Origin: Gammaproteobacteria bacterium
GTDB lineage: Bacteria; Pseudomonadota; Gammaproteobacteria; Pseudomonadales; Azotimanducaceae
Assembly (NCBI GenBank): GCA_026705345.1
Contig: JAPPAV010000045.1
Span: 1 to 64,000, forward strand
Direction: 5' to 3'
DNA length: 64,000 nucleotides
A program made the position numbers and the translations under genes. The notes under the pieces were generated by a model. It did not search any database and was not told where the DNA came from. It saw only the letters and a list, made by a program, of their open reading frames with translations. Shown here in pieces: positions 16,069 through 25,400 of this stretch (positions are counted from its first letter, which is position 1; every line of letters begins with the position of its first letter).

Positions 16069-17658
16069 CTAACCAGGAAGCGGGCGCGGCGGGCGATCAT
16101 TGAACCGTGCCCGTGCAAGGTGCTCGACGAAGGTCCTTAGCCAAGGCTCGGCGCGGCGACTCGCATGTCGTTCGAGGGCGGCGGCCGCGAGACCCCGCAC
16201 GTAGCGGTCGTGGTCGGCCAAGCCGGCCGAAGCCAAAACCGCCAGATCGCTGTCGTCGAGCGCCATATTGCACAAGGCATAGGCCACGCTGACCCGAACG
16301 GTGGAACGGGACATGCCGCCGTTGCCGGTGTTGTCCGGCTCCACGGTGGGATCCAGCCTCGCAAGCAGACGCTTTGCCGAGACGTTTGCGCCAGGGACGC
16401 GGGCGATGTTCCCCAAGGCGTAGGCGGCATTGGAACGCACCAGGTCGTCGGCGTCGTCTACCAAGCGTCGGAATAGCGCCTCGATGGCGACCGCGCTGGC
16501 CAGCCGCGCTTCTCCGGCGGCGCTGGCGGCGACGCGCCTCATGCGCGGGTCGTCGCTGTCCATGGCACCGAGCACACCGGCTTCGACGGCCGATCCCGCA
16601 ACGCCGGCGGCGTAGACCATCGATCGGCGCAACGCCTCGTCCTCGGCGTCCAGCAACCTCGCGAGTTCCTTGGCAACGCCGGCGTCGTCCCGCGCGAGCC
16701 AGCCGATTTCGTACGCCAGGCGGATGCGTTCGTCCTCCACGTCGACAGATGCGATGCGCTCGACCTGATTCGTGAGCTTGACGGCGGGTCGCCAGCCGGC
16801 ATCGCCGCGCAGCCACTGCCAGATCCGCTCGACAACGCCGTTCAAGCATGCGTGGCCCGGGGTATGGGGCGGCTGCTCGGCTTGGTTGTGCCACGAAGGT
16901 TGGTCGGGATCCCGGCTTCGCAGGTAGTAGAACTTGTACATGAACCGACGCCCGTCGAACGTCGGCGCGGTCCGCGTTCCACGATGCATCAGATCGTAGT
17001 GCGCGAGGACCACGCCGCCGCGCGGCACCCGAATCCGTTGACGCTCAAGGCCGCTGATTCCCAAGGACTCCACGACCCCGTCGATGTAGGTGTCGCGTAC
17101 ACCGACGTCGCCGTTTCGGAGTACTTCCTGCCGGCCCTTCTTGTCCAATGCATCGCCGCGGTGCCACTTACCTTCGGGCATCTCGAAGTTCGTGGTCCAG
17201 TACTGGGTACCGGGCAGGACCTCGGTGGGGCCGTTGTCGTCGGTCACCCGCTGCGGGTAGTAGAAGAGCATGGCCCAGTTGGGCCGGTGGGTGCGGTAGT
17301 GTGCCCGGTCGTTCCACGGCAGGTTGCCGTCCTGGTGGAAGCCCTGGTCGTCGGCGCTCGACTCGTGGACGAAGTGGTGTGGATGCAGGATGTAGTCCTC
17401 GCCAAGCACGCTGGTCAGTGCGCCATGTAAAGTCGGGTCCACGAGCAAGCGGTCGAGGTCGGGAATTCGCGCCCGCAGGTTGTCGCCAATGGTCTGTAGA
17501 TGGTTGGAATCGCCGCCGATGGCGCGGGCTTCGTCGTGAACCTGGCAGGCGGCGTCGTACATCGCCGCGTGAAAATCGTCGCCCAACCCGTCCGGTTCGA
17601 GCACCACGAAACCGTCGCGCAGGAAGTGCGCCATCTGGTTGTCGTCGAGCAAGAGCAT
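16069..17658 (-). CDS. Second phytanoyl-CoA dioxygenase fused to HEAT-like repeats
   Basis: A 529-residue paralogue of the protein at 2349-4004. The metal motif HxD is in FHQDGNLPWND, the distal His in HYDLMHRGTRT, and the 2-oxoglutarate Arg nearby (DGRRFMYKF). The C-terminal 200 residues are HEAT-like helical repeats (DPRMRRVAASAAGEARLAS, VRSNAAYALGNIARV). It starts at ATG 17658 and leads an operon with the RNA methyltransferase. The substrate is unknown. The VOC-family protein downstream on the opposite strand shares its promoter region. Confidence 0.9.
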   Translation of the reverse strand: MLLLDDNQMAHFLRDGFVVLEPDGLGDDFHAAMYDAACQVHDEARAIGGDSNHLQTIGDNLRARIPDLDRLLVDPTLHGALTSVLGEDYILHPHHFVHESSADDQGFHQDGNLPWNDRAHYRTHRPNWAMLFYYPQRVTDDNGPTEVLPGTQYWTTNFEMPEGKWHRGDALDKKGRQEVLRNGDVGVRDTYIDGVVESLGISGLERQRIRVPRGGVVLAHYDLMHRGTRTAPTFDGRRFMYKFYYLRSRDPDQPSWHNQAEQPPHTPGHACLNGVVERIWQWLRGDAGWRPAVKLTNQVERIASVDVEDERIRLAYEIGWLARDDAGVAKELARLLDAEDEALRRSMVYAAGVAGSAVEAGVLGAMDSDDPRMRRVAASAAGEARLASAVAIEALFRRLVDDADDLVRSNAAYALGNIARVPGANVSAKRLLARLDPTVEPDNTGNGGMSRSTVRVSVAYALCNMALDDSDLAVLASAGLADHDRYVRGLAAAALERHASRRAEPWLRTFVEHLARARFNDRPPRPLPG

Positions 17659-17727
17659 GGGCGGATTATCGCCCGTGCGTCGCCGTGCGGCACAATCGCG
17701 GTCACCGAAACCAGAGGAGGGGCAACC

Positions 17728-18108
17728 ATGAGCGTCATAGGACTCGAGGAGATTTTTCTAGACGTCGCGGACTTGGACAAGGCAGTTGGCTTCTACCACG
17801 AGCTAATCGGGCTCCCGGTCGTGATGCGAAACGACGAACGGGCCTACCTGCAATGCGACCGCAGCCACGTCGTTCTACAGACAAAGGACCACGGCGGCCG
17901 TCACCGCGGTGGCGGGCCGATGCACTTCTCGTTCACCGTGACCGAGGACACCTTCGACGAGGTCGCCGACCGTGCCGCCAAAGCGAACATCTTCACCCGT
18001 GGACCGATGGGTAGCCGCGGCAAGGGCCGGGCGTTGTTCATGCTCGACCCCGACGGCAACGAAACCGAGGTGAATACGCGGTATTTGTATGGCGTACCGA
18101 AACGTTGA
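17728..18108 (+). CDS. VOC/glyoxalase-fold protein
   Basis: A 126-residue protein with one vicinal-oxygen-chelate unit pair: IFLDVADLDKAVGFYHELIG at the start and LFMLDPDGNETEVNTRYLYG at the end. The first metal ligand position appears as Leu-Asp rather than the usual His, while the C-terminal Glu (NETEV) is present. The reaction is unknown; it could be a lyase, a dioxygenase or a binding protein. ATG 17728 follows GAGGAGGGG. It is divergent from the PhyH-HEAT gene with about 70 bases between them. Confidence 0.8.
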   Translation: MSVIGLEEIFLDVADLDKAVGFYHELIGLPVVMRNDERAYLQCDRSHVVLQTKDHGGRHRGGGPMHFSFTVTEDTFDEVADRAAKANIFTRGPMGSRGKGRALFMLDPDGNETEVNTRYLYGVPKR

Positions 18109-18222
18109 CAAGCACCGCCGTTTGTTTGACCAGCGCCGGCTATTGCGCGAAAGTTAGGAGTCGTCACCTGACGTCGCTGAACCTGCAGCGGCCGTCCGGT
18201 GAGCCAAATGGAGGGGAATCAA

Positions 18223-19389
18223 ATGGCAGCGATATCGGCGGATTCACACGTCGTCGAGGCGGAGGACGTATTCATTGGCCTACCCGAGCGCTTCGGCGAC
18301 GACGCGCCCCGGGTCGTAGGGGCGGGGACCCATGAGGACTCGATCATCATTCCCAGCAAGGGACCACGCGGCGTGCGTCGCCGCATGGGCTTCGCCGGCA
18401 TGCGCAAGCGTGACGGCCTCGAACTGCAGCGTCGTCCGGGGCACAAACCGGAAGTGGACGACATGCGCGATGCGGAGGCGAAGCGCATCCTGGCGATGGG
18501 CTACGACGGCTTGAGAGCGGGGATCCGCGACGGCGCCTATCGCCACGAGGACCAGGACGAGGACGGCATCGAGGCCGAGTTTCTCTACCCCGGCTTCTTC
18601 GGACTGTTCAGTTTCGAGAACACGGAACTGCTTGTCGCCTGCCAGAAGAACTACAACGACTGGCTGCACGACTACGCGAGTGCATCGAACGGGCGGCTGT
18701 TCGGGTTGGCGGCGATTCCCATCCAGGATCCGCAAGCCGCGGTTCTGGAACTCGACCGGGTCGTCAAGAAAGGCTTCAAGGGAGGTTGCATCCCCTGCAC
18801 GGCGCCGCCGGAGGTGCCGTACAGGGACGAGTGCTACGAACCGGTGTGGGCGGCGGCGGAGGAAGCGAATTTCCCCCTCTCGATGCACGTCGGCACCAAT
18901 GCCTACGTTCCCGCGCAATACCGCCAGAAAAGTGCCCTGCCCCGGGACGAGACCTTCGACTACGCCTCCACGCCGAACACGGTCCAGCGCACATTGGTCG
19001 ACCTGATGTGCCGGGGCGTTGCCGAGAGGCATCCGAAGCTCAAGTTCGTCGTCGGCGAGTTCAACGCGGGCTGGGTCGCCCATTGGCTGGACCGGGTCGA
19101 TCAGGGTTTGCTGCGCGAGCACCGCTTCAAGAGCCGCGATTTCACCGGCGAACGACCCCACGAGGTCTGGCGGCGGCAGTTCTACGCAACCATCGAGGAC
19201 GACCGTCCCGCGGTATTGACCCGGGAGATCATCGGTCTCGACAACCTGATGTGGGGATCCGACTATCCGCACGTCGACTCCACCTGGCCGTGTTCGATGC
19301 AGGTGCTCGACGAGATCTTCGAAGGTGTCGACGATGCCGACCGGCGGAAGATCACGCGCGACAACGTCAAGGCCTTGTACGGGATATAG
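18223..19389 (+). CDS. Amidohydrolase-2 family metal-dependent hydrolase
   Basis: A 388-residue TIM-barrel protein of the amidohydrolase-2 (ACMSD-like) family. The N-terminal ISADSHVVE takes the place of the usual DxH metal motif, the middle has FPLSMHVGTN (metal His), and the end has DNLMWGSDYPHVDSTWP (Asp/His). The family decarboxylates or hydrolyses aromatic or cyclic acids. ATG 18223 was chosen over GTG 18199 because GGAGGGG lies seven bases upstream. It is two bases from the next PhyH gene, so the two form an operon. Confidence 0.88.
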   Translation: MAAISADSHVVEAEDVFIGLPERFGDDAPRVVGAGTHEDSIIIPSKGPRGVRRRMGFAGMRKRDGLELQRRPGHKPEVDDMRDAEAKRILAMGYDGLRAGIRDGAYRHEDQDEDGIEAEFLYPGFFGLFSFENTELLVACQKNYNDWLHDYASASNGRLFGLAAIPIQDPQAAVLELDRVVKKGFKGGCIPCTAPPEVPYRDECYEPVWAAAEEANFPLSMHVGTNAYVPAQYRQKSALPRDETFDYASTPNTVQRTLVDLMCRGVAERHPKLKFVVGEFNAGWVAHWLDRVDQGLLREHRFKSRDFTGERPHEVWRRQFYATIEDDRPAVLTREIIGLDNLMWGSDYPHVDSTWPCSMQVLDEIFEGVDDADRRKITRDNVKALYGI

Positions 19390-19391
19390 GC

Positions 19392-20237
19392 ATGGACGCA
19401 CTAACCGTCGAACAGCGCCGTCAGTGGCAGACGGACGGCTACCTGCATCTCAAAGGCGTGCTCGACGAAGACCAGGTGTCGTTCTTCTCGGATGAAATCG
19501 ACCGGATCCGCGCAGTGCCCGGTTGGGAACCGAAGCACGACCCGGAACTGCCCATCGGCCACTACGCGTGGCTGGATCACGCCACGGACCTCGACCCCGG
19601 TGGATTCATGGACCGGCGCGACCTGCTGCCCTACCACCAGGCCTTCATCGACCTGGTCGACGCCTCACCGGTGTTCGACTACATCGTCGACGTCATGGGT
19701 CCGAATATCCTGCTCAGCATGACGCAGGCGGTTGTCCGACCGGCGGATCCCAAGTTCCCGGGCTATACGCACACCGATGGCGGGGAGTCGCTCCGCTTGA
19801 CAAGGGTGTCCGAGTCAAGCCCGCCCATCGCGCTGAAGGCGATGTACCTCTTGACCGACGTCCCCACCGGGAACTGCGGCAATCTCACCGTATTCCCCGG
19901 CAGCCACATGCGCCAGATCCCCTACCAGGGCGACCGCACGATGACGCCCTACTCGCCCGGCGCCGCCCAGCTCACGGGAAAGGCGGGGGACGTCTACCTG
20001 TTTCCACACGCGCTCTGGCACGGGCCCTGCCGGAACGAATCGGGCAACGCGCGCAAGGTCCTGCTCTACAACTATTGCCAGCTTTGGGTGCGTTGCTACG
20101 ACTTCGGGGCGATTCCGGATGTCGCTCAGCGGGCGACGCCCCGCCAGCGCCGTTTGCTCGGGGATCTAGGCTACGACTTCCGCCCGGGATCGTATTTCTA
20201 CGTTCCGCGCGACCAGGAAGCGGTGATCCGATCGTAG
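19392..20237 (+). CDS. Phytanoyl-CoA dioxygenase (PhyH) family, single domain
   Basis: A 281-residue PhyH enzyme without HEAT repeats. The HxD is in GYTHTDGGESLR, the distal His in FPHALWHGPCRNE, and the Arg in NARKVLLYNY. It is probably an Fe(II)/2-oxoglutarate hydroxylase of a small molecule and is co-transcribed with the amidohydrolase, so the two may act on the same catabolic substrate (inference). Its stop TAG (20235-20237) is part of the CGTAGGGG edge of the following repeat array. Confidence 0.9.
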   Translation: MDALTVEQRRQWQTDGYLHLKGVLDEDQVSFFSDEIDRIRAVPGWEPKHDPELPIGHYAWLDHATDLDPGGFMDRRDLLPYHQAFIDLVDASPVFDYIVDVMGPNILLSMTQAVVRPADPKFPGYTHTDGGESLRLTRVSESSPPIALKAMYLLTDVPTGNCGNLTVFPGSHMRQIPYQGDRTMTPYSPGAAQLTGKAGDVYLFPHALWHGPCRNESGNARKVLLYNYCQLWVRCYDFGAIPDVAQRATPRQRRLLGDLGYDFRPGSYFYVPRDQEAVIRS

Positions 20238-20514
20238 GGGCGACCCTTCTGGTCGCCCGCACCGGTATCGGCGGCAATCCGGGACGGGACAAGCCCGTCC
20301 CCTACGGACTGCCCGTCACGTGGCGGAAACCCCGTAGGGGCGACCCTTGTGGTCGCCCGCACCGGTAATGGCGGCAATCCGGGACGGGACAAGCCCGTCC
20401 CCTACGGACTGCCCGTCGCGTGGCGGAAACCCCGTAGGGGCGGGGCTTGTCCCCGCCCGCGCCGGACATTGTCGTTGCCATGGGACCCGGACGGGAACAG
20501 CCCGTCCCCGACAC
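20233..20514. repeat. Tandem array of 100-bp palindromic repeats
   Basis: CGTAGGGG occurs at 20233, 20333 and 20433, an exact 100-bp period. Each of the first two units has a GGCGACC/GGTCGCC hairpin, a spacer, a GGACGGG-ACAAG-CCCGTCC hairpin and a CCCCTACG edge, then about 20 bases of linker. The third unit is diverged and ends near 20514. The two full units differ at only a few positions. The array fills the space between two convergent genes. Confidence 0.9.
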
Positions 20515-20517
20515 GAC

Positions 20518-21423
20518 TCAATCGAACGCGGAGAAGATCTCCTCGTTCAATTCCGCGTAGACGTCGGGTTTCTGCTGAATCGACTGCAGGCAGAACTCGT
20601 CGACGCCCGCCTCGATGAACGCCGCGCAGCGGTCGATCACGTACTGGGGCGAGCCGACCATCGTCCAGGTATTTCCCCGGCGGATGCGTTCGGCCTCCGC
20701 GTCATCGCGAACGATCCGCATGGGAACGTGCACCGAGCGCTTGATCTCCGAGGGATCGCGGCCGACGGCTTCGCAGTGGGATTCGAGGATGCCCCAATGG
20801 CGTTTCAGATCCTCCGGCCCGCAGATGGCGTTCATGATGTCACCGTACATGGCCAGCGTCCTGAGCGTACGCTTGGGACCGGTTCCGCCGACCATGACGG
20901 GAATCTTCCGCTTGACACCTTTGGGGGCGAACGGCGCCTGTTTCAGGGTGTAGTACTTGCCCTGGAAGTCGACGAATCGCTCGGCGGTCAAGAGTTTGTG
21001 GATTAGCTCGCAGGCTTCTTCCAACCGGTCCTGGCGCTCCTTCATCGAGGGGAAATCCCAGCCGTAGGCCTGGTGTTCGCGAATGTTCCAGCCGGCGCCG
21101 ATCCCGAGAATCACCCGACCACCGGATATCTCGTCGATGGTGGCGGCCATCTTCGCCATCAGCGCAGGGTTGCGGTAGGTATTGCCCGACACCAGAACGC
21201 CCAGTTCCAGGCGACTGGTAACCGCGGCCATGCCCGCGAGCAGTGACCAACCTTCCATCGTGGGATGGAGATCGCTTTCCGCCACGTCCGCCGTTCGCGT
21301 CCAGGGCGGCACGAAGTGGTCATAGGTGTAGACGCTACTCCAGCGTCCCGCCTCCATCACATCGAGGACGCTCTTGATTTCCTCCCACGAAGTCAGTTGG
21401 TTGTAGAACTGCGATCCGAACAT
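20518..21423 (-). CDS. Luciferase-like (LLM) flavin-dependent oxidoreductase
   Basis: A 301-residue LLM enzyme. Typical parts are SSVYTYDHFVPPW near the N-terminus, SRLELGVLVSGNTYRNPALMAKMAAT and GGRVILGIGAGWNIREHQAYG (phosphate-binding region). It belongs to the F420- or FMN-dependent group; the cofactor is not certain. ATG 21423 follows AGAGAGAGGGA, and the open frame upstream of it lacks family sequence. It lies 34 bases after the cyclophilin gene on the same strand. Confidence 0.87.
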   Translation of the reverse strand: MFGSQFYNQLTSWEEIKSVLDVMEAGRWSSVYTYDHFVPPWTRTADVAESDLHPTMEGWSLLAGMAAVTSRLELGVLVSGNTYRNPALMAKMAATIDEISGGRVILGIGAGWNIREHQAYGWDFPSMKERQDRLEEACELIHKLLTAERFVDFQGKYYTLKQAPFAPKGVKRKIPVMVGGTGPKRTLRTLAMYGDIMNAICGPEDLKRHWGILESHCEAVGRDPSEIKRSVHVPMRIVRDDAEAERIRRGNTWTMVGSPQYVIDRCAAFIEAGVDEFCLQSIQQKPDVYAELNEEIFSAFD

Positions 21424-21457
21424 GTTTCCCTCTCTCTTTGGCGCTTGATTCGTTGTC

Positions 21458-21964
21458 TCAGGCCGGGCCGAGGCTGGCGTTCCACCGGCGAACATGGTCC
21501 GCCTGGGCGGCGAGGAGGTCGTCGACGTTGCCCGTCACCTCGATTCGTTCAATTCGGTCGCCCTGTTCGATGGCATCGACCACGGCCTGGTCCTCGTCGC
21601 CACCGACCTCGCCGAATATCGAGTGCGCATCGTCCAACCAGGGCGTCGGCACATGGGTAATGAAAAACTGAGACCCGTTGGTTCCCGGACCGGAGTTCGC
21701 CATCGACAACCGTCCGGGCCGGTCGTGCCTGAGCGATGGATCGAACTCGTCGTCGAAGCGATAGCCGGGGCCGCCACGCCCCGAGCCCTCCGGACAGCCG
21801 CCCTGAATCATGAAGTTCGCGATCACGCGGTGAAACGTCAGACCGTCGTAGTAGCCCCTGCCCGCGAGATTCACAAAGCTGGCAACCGTAACCGGCGTTT
21901 TGTCCGCGAACAGGGATACGTTGATCGAACCCCTGGAGGTGTCGATTCTCGCTCGAATGTCGAT
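21458..21964 (-). CDS. Cyclophilin-type peptidyl-prolyl isomerase with non-canonical start
   Basis: About 168 residues with the cyclophilin core: [40 protein letters not shown] (catalytic Arg), [17 protein letters not shown] and HSIFGEV. Homology begins about seven residues before RGSINV, but no ATG, GTG or TTG lies in frame there. The nearest canonical start is far upstream inside the enoyl-CoA hydratase gene. The best candidates are ATC at 21964, seven bases after a GGGAG, or ATT at 21958. The start is therefore provisional. It is placed 11 bases after the enoyl-CoA hydratase stop, so coupling is likely. No signal peptide: cytoplasmic PpiB-like. Confidence 0.78.
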   Translation of the reverse strand: MDIRARIDTSRGSINVSLFADKTPVTVASFVNLAGRGYYDGLTFHRVIANFMIQGGCPEGSGRGGPGYRFDDEFDPSLRHDRPGRLSMANSGPGTNGSQFFITHVPTPWLDDAHSIFGEVGGDEDQAVVDAIEQGDRIERIEVTGNVDDLLAAQADHVRRWNASLGPA

Positions 21965-21975
21965 GTCGCAACTCC

Positions 21976-22884
21976 CTATTCGGGTTTGTCGGGTTTCGGG
22001 CCCTTGCGCTTGTACCAGTCGTTGTCCCGGAACAGCCCGTCGCGCCAGCGTACGGCATCGCGCATGCCGACTTCGCGCATCTTGTCCTGCCAGTCGTAGG
22101 AGAAGCCCGTGAACTGGCCCGCGGCGTCCATGTCCGTGCTGCTGCGCACCGACGAGTAGATTCCCATGTTCTCGTAGAACCGGTTCATGTTGAGCTTCAG
22201 GATCGCAAGATGGTCGGCGCTCATGACCGCGATGCGGTCGGCGAAGGCGATCGTCCGGTCGTCCAGCTCGTCCTTGGGCCAGGAGTAGTTGATCATGCCG
22301 ATCTCCTCCGCCTCTTCGCCGGTGACGTTCTCGCCGGTGTAGTAGAGCTCCTTGGCCTTGCGCATGCCGATGACCAACGGCCAGATGACGCCCGTGCGGG
22401 ATGTGCCAAGGCCGCGCAAGCCCGGATGGCCGAGTTGCGCGTCGTCCGCCGCGACCACGAGGTCGGCCATCATGGCGAGTTCGCAACCGCCAGCGACGGC
22501 GTAGCCGTGAACCTGGGCGATGGTGATCTTCGCCATGTTCCAGAAATACAGATGGATGTCGGTGATCTGCTGCATGCCGGTGCGGATCCCCATGAGCAGG
22601 CGGCGGCCCTTTTCGTCGTGCTGCTTGTGGCGACGTACGACGGCATCCGCGCCGCGGCCGCCAGAGGGCGTCAGGTCGTAGCCGGCGCTGAACGCACGGC
22701 CTTCGCCGCGTACGATGATCGAGCGGATGGAGTCGTCCGCTTCCATGGCGTGCAGGGCGTCGTTCAGTTCGTAGAGGAGTTCCTGGGACAAGGCGTTCAG
22801 CTTCTCCGGCCGGTTTAGGCCGATGCGCCCAACGCGCCCGTCGGTCCCCACCCGGTCGATGACCAGGTTCTCGTAGTCAGACAT
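21976..22884 (-). CDS. Enoyl-CoA hydratase/isomerase (crotonase) family protein
   Basis: A 302-residue crotonase. [17 protein letters not shown] and [15 protein letters not shown] match the oxyanion-hole motif regions, and [20 protein letters not shown] is the second conserved stretch. The reaction (hydration, isomerisation or other) cannot be fixed by eye. ATG 22884 is preferred to an upstream start because [13 protein letters not shown] is the family beginning and GGGGGAAAC lies before it. It leads an operon with the cyclophilin and possibly the LLM gene. Confidence 0.9.
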   Translation of the reverse strand: MSDYENLVIDRVGTDGRVGRIGLNRPEKLNALSQELLYELNDALHAMEADDSIRSIIVRGEGRAFSAGYDLTPSGGRGADAVVRRHKQHDEKGRRLLMGIRTGMQQITDIHLYFWNMAKITIAQVHGYAVAGGCELAMMADLVVAADDAQLGHPGLRGLGTSRTGVIWPLVIGMRKAKELYYTGENVTGEEAEEIGMINYSWPKDELDDRTIAFADRIAVMSADHLAILKLNMNRFYENMGIYSSVRSSTDMDAAGQFTGFSYDWQDKMREVGMRDAVRWRDGLFRDNDWYKRKGPKPDKPE

Positions 22885-23068
22885 GGTTTCCCCCTTGGCA
22901 ACTAGCTCGAATCCGCGCACGGTCGCGAACGCAAGCGCGCCAACTTACCAAGAGCCGGCGGGAATTGAAACCGAGACTCCAAGTGCGATTCCAGGATTCC
23001 AGGCGCAAAGCGAGCCTCTACGCGACGTTGCGATGCCAACGGCGACCGGGCGTTGCCATAATGCGCCG

Positions 23069-24034
23069 ATGAGACACTTCGATCCGCCAGCCGGCCTCGC
23101 CTCGCCTCATGTTCAGACAATCCTCGCTCGAATCCCCGCCAAGAGGGGCGATGCGCCTGCACTCCCCTTGGAGAACGTCACGCTGGAGTGCCGCGACAGC
23201 GTGCGGCTCGAGGCGAGGGTCTCGTCGGAACCGACGGGTGCGCCGCTGGTCACCATCATTCACGGCTGGCTCGGCGACAGTGGCTCCTGGTACGTCCAGC
23301 GCACGGCCCGTGCTCTCACAGCCAGCGGCTTTCGCGTGGCGTGCCTGCTGCTGCGGGACCACGGCGGTACCGCCTACCGCAACCGCGAGATGTTCAACTC
23401 GGCCCGTCTGGGCGAGGTTCTCGATGCCTGCAACGCACTCGTCGAGCAATGCAGCCCAACTTCGGCGGGCATCATGGGCTTCAGTCTCGGCGGCAACTTC
23501 GCCCTGCGCCTCGCCAGCCACGCCGACCTCGACCGCCGCTTGGCCGCTTGCCTGGCTATTTCGCCCGTCATCGACCCGGCGGCGACGGTTCGCGCCATCG
23601 ACACGGGCTGGCTGGTCTACCGGAAATGGTTCGTGGACAAGTGGCGGCTCGCGCTCAAGGAGAAACAGGCCGCGTTTCCGGACGAATACCGCGGCCTGGC
23701 GGGAGCGATGCGCCTGTCCACGGTCGCCGGCATCACCGACTACCTCGTCGGCCGCTATCTGCCCTACCGCGATTCCAACCACTACTACTCGCACTACGAC
23801 CTCCGCGGCGACGGACTCGCGAACGTGCGCATCGGGACGCACATCATCGCAGCCGAGGACGACATGGTGATTCCCGGCGCGTCCTACGCCGAGGTCACAC
23901 CCAACGACCACGTCGAACTTGAGATGTTCCGCCACGGAGGGCACTGCGGCTTCCTCGAGGATTGGCGGCTCAATTGCTACCTCGATCGGGCAAGTGTCGA
24001 TTTCTTTCGAGCGCGAGTGGGCGCAGACGCCTAG
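23069..24034 (+). CDS. YheT-family alpha/beta hydrolase
   Basis: A 321-residue protein with the YheT pattern: HFDPPAGLASPHVQTILARI at the N-terminus, TIIHGWLGDSGSWY (oxyanion region), IMGFSLGGNFALRLASH (nucleophile elbow, Ser in GFSLGG), IIAAEDDMVIP (Asp) and HGGHCGF (His). This is an esterase-like family with no firm physiological substrate. ATG 23069 is the last plausible start; upstream in-frame sequence looks non-coding. It is divergent from the enoyl-CoA hydratase. Confidence 0.87.
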   Translation: MRHFDPPAGLASPHVQTILARIPAKRGDAPALPLENVTLECRDSVRLEARVSSEPTGAPLVTIIHGWLGDSGSWYVQRTARALTASGFRVACLLLRDHGGTAYRNREMFNSARLGEVLDACNALVEQCSPTSAGIMGFSLGGNFALRLASHADLDRRLAACLAISPVIDPAATVRAIDTGWLVYRKWFVDKWRLALKEKQAAFPDEYRGLAGAMRLSTVAGITDYLVGRYLPYRDSNHYYSHYDLRGDGLANVRIGTHIIAAEDDMVIPGASYAEVTPNDHVELEMFRHGGHCGFLEDWRLNCYLDRASVDFFRARVGADA

Positions 24035-24129
24035 TGCCGTGTCCCTAGCCATGCTCGGGTACATACCGTGGCGATAGAACACGGACGGGCGTAAACTGGC
24101 CCATAGCCCATAGAGAGGGGGGTTCCCAC

Positions 24130-25368
24130 ATGTCCACCGAGACGAATCGTCCCAACGGCCTCTCGGCCAACCGCCGAGACGTCCTACGCTGGGGTGCTGC
24201 CGCATCCGCCCTACCCTTCGCCACGCCGGCAATCGGCAGCGATGTGGTGAGTCCCGGCGAAGTGAAGCGCTACAACAAGCTGGGCCGCACCGGCTACGAG
24301 ATCTCGGACATCTCGTTCGGCACGTCCAATCTGCGGCCCGGCCAGGAAGGGCTGGTCCACCTAGCCATGGACCGGGGAATCAACTACTTCGACACGGCCG
24401 AGAGCTACGCCCGCAGCCAATCGGAGGTCGCGCTGGGACGTGCCCTCAAGGGCAAGCGGGACCAAGCGGTCATTACCTCCAAGGTCATGACCAAGCCCAA
24501 TACCGGTGCGGACGAGTTGATGTCCCGACTGGAAGCGTCCTTGAAACGACTGCAGATGGACCACGTGGACATCTTCATGAACCACGCGGTCAACGACGTC
24601 GACGTGGTGAAGAACCCGGCGTGGCACGAGTTCATCGCCAAGGCGAAGGAACAGGGCAAGATTCTCTTCTCCGGCATGTCCGGGCACGGCGGCCACCTGA
24701 TCGACTGCCTCGACTACGTGCTCGACAACGACCTGGTCGATGCGCTCCTCGTTGCCCACAACTTCGGCCAGGATCCCAAGTTCTACGAACGGGTCACCCG
24801 GTCCCTCGACTGGATCGCCACCCAGGAGGATCTGCCCCGCGCGCTCGCCAAGGCCAAGCAGAAGGATGTCGGCGTGACCGTGATGAAGACCCAGCACGGG
24901 GCCCGCCTCAACGACATGCGGCCGTTCGAGACCGGCGGCGCCACCTACTCCCAGGCGGCGTTGCGCTGGGTTCTCACCAATCCGCACGTCGATGCCGCGG
25001 TCATCACCATGAACAGCGCCGAGAAGATCGACGAATACCTTGGCGCGTCCGGCTACGACGAACTCGCCGCCGGCGACATGGACCTCCTGCAGCGCTACGC
25101 GCAGGTCACGGGTTCCAGCTACTGCGTCAACGTCTGCAACGACTGCGAAGGCTCGTGTCCCTACGGCGTACCCATCGCCGAGGTATTGCGGACCCGCATG
25201 TACGCGGTGGACTACGGCGACACGGTGATGGCGCGGGACGAGTACGCGCTCCTCGAGACCAATGCCTCGGCGTGCCTGTCATGCAGTGGCGAGCCCTGCG
25301 CGAAGGCCTGCACCCACGGCATCCCCATCGACAAGCTGTGCGGACCAACCCACCGGCTGCTCGCCTGA
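24130..25368 (+). CDS. Tat-exported aldo/keto reductase with two C-terminal cysteine clusters
   Basis: The N-terminus (NRRDVLRWGAAASALPFATPA) is a twin-arginine signal. The reductase barrel carries the catalytic set: Asp/Tyr in YFDTAESYARS, Lys in ITSKVM and His in DIFMNHAVND. After residue about 330 come two Cys groups, CVNVCNDCEGSCPYGV and CLSCSGEPCAKACTHGI, spaced like (4Fe-4S) ligands. This resembles the MSMEG-type AKR-ferredoxin fusions that move electrons. It lies 32 bases upstream of larC and probably heads that operon, so it may work with, or depend on, the nickel-pincer system (inference). Confidence 0.85.
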   Translation: MSTETNRPNGLSANRRDVLRWGAAASALPFATPAIGSDVVSPGEVKRYNKLGRTGYEISDISFGTSNLRPGQEGLVHLAMDRGINYFDTAESYARSQSEVALGRALKGKRDQAVITSKVMTKPNTGADELMSRLEASLKRLQMDHVDIFMNHAVNDVDVVKNPAWHEFIAKAKEQGKILFSGMSGHGGHLIDCLDYVLDNDLVDALLVAHNFGQDPKFYERVTRSLDWIATQEDLPRALAKAKQKDVGVTVMKTQHGARLNDMRPFETGGATYSQAALRWVLTNPHVDAAVITMNSAEKIDEYLGASGYDELAAGDMDLLQRYAQVTGSSYCVNVCNDCEGSCPYGVPIAEVLRTRMYAVDYGDTVMARDEYALLETNASACLSCSGEPCAKACTHGIPIDKLCGPTHRLLA

Positions 25369-25400
25369 CGGACCGCCACCGACATCGCCGGGATTGACCC

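Noticed and set aside
20233-20514. Regular repeats considered as a CRISPR array
   Set aside because: The unit is 100 bp with no unique spacers, contains two palindromes, and occurs singly elsewhere; there are no cas genes.
21976-23069. Start of the YheT-type hydrolase at 22883 or 23024
   Set aside because: Those upstream residues have no family character and overlap the divergent promoter region of the enoyl-CoA hydratase gene.
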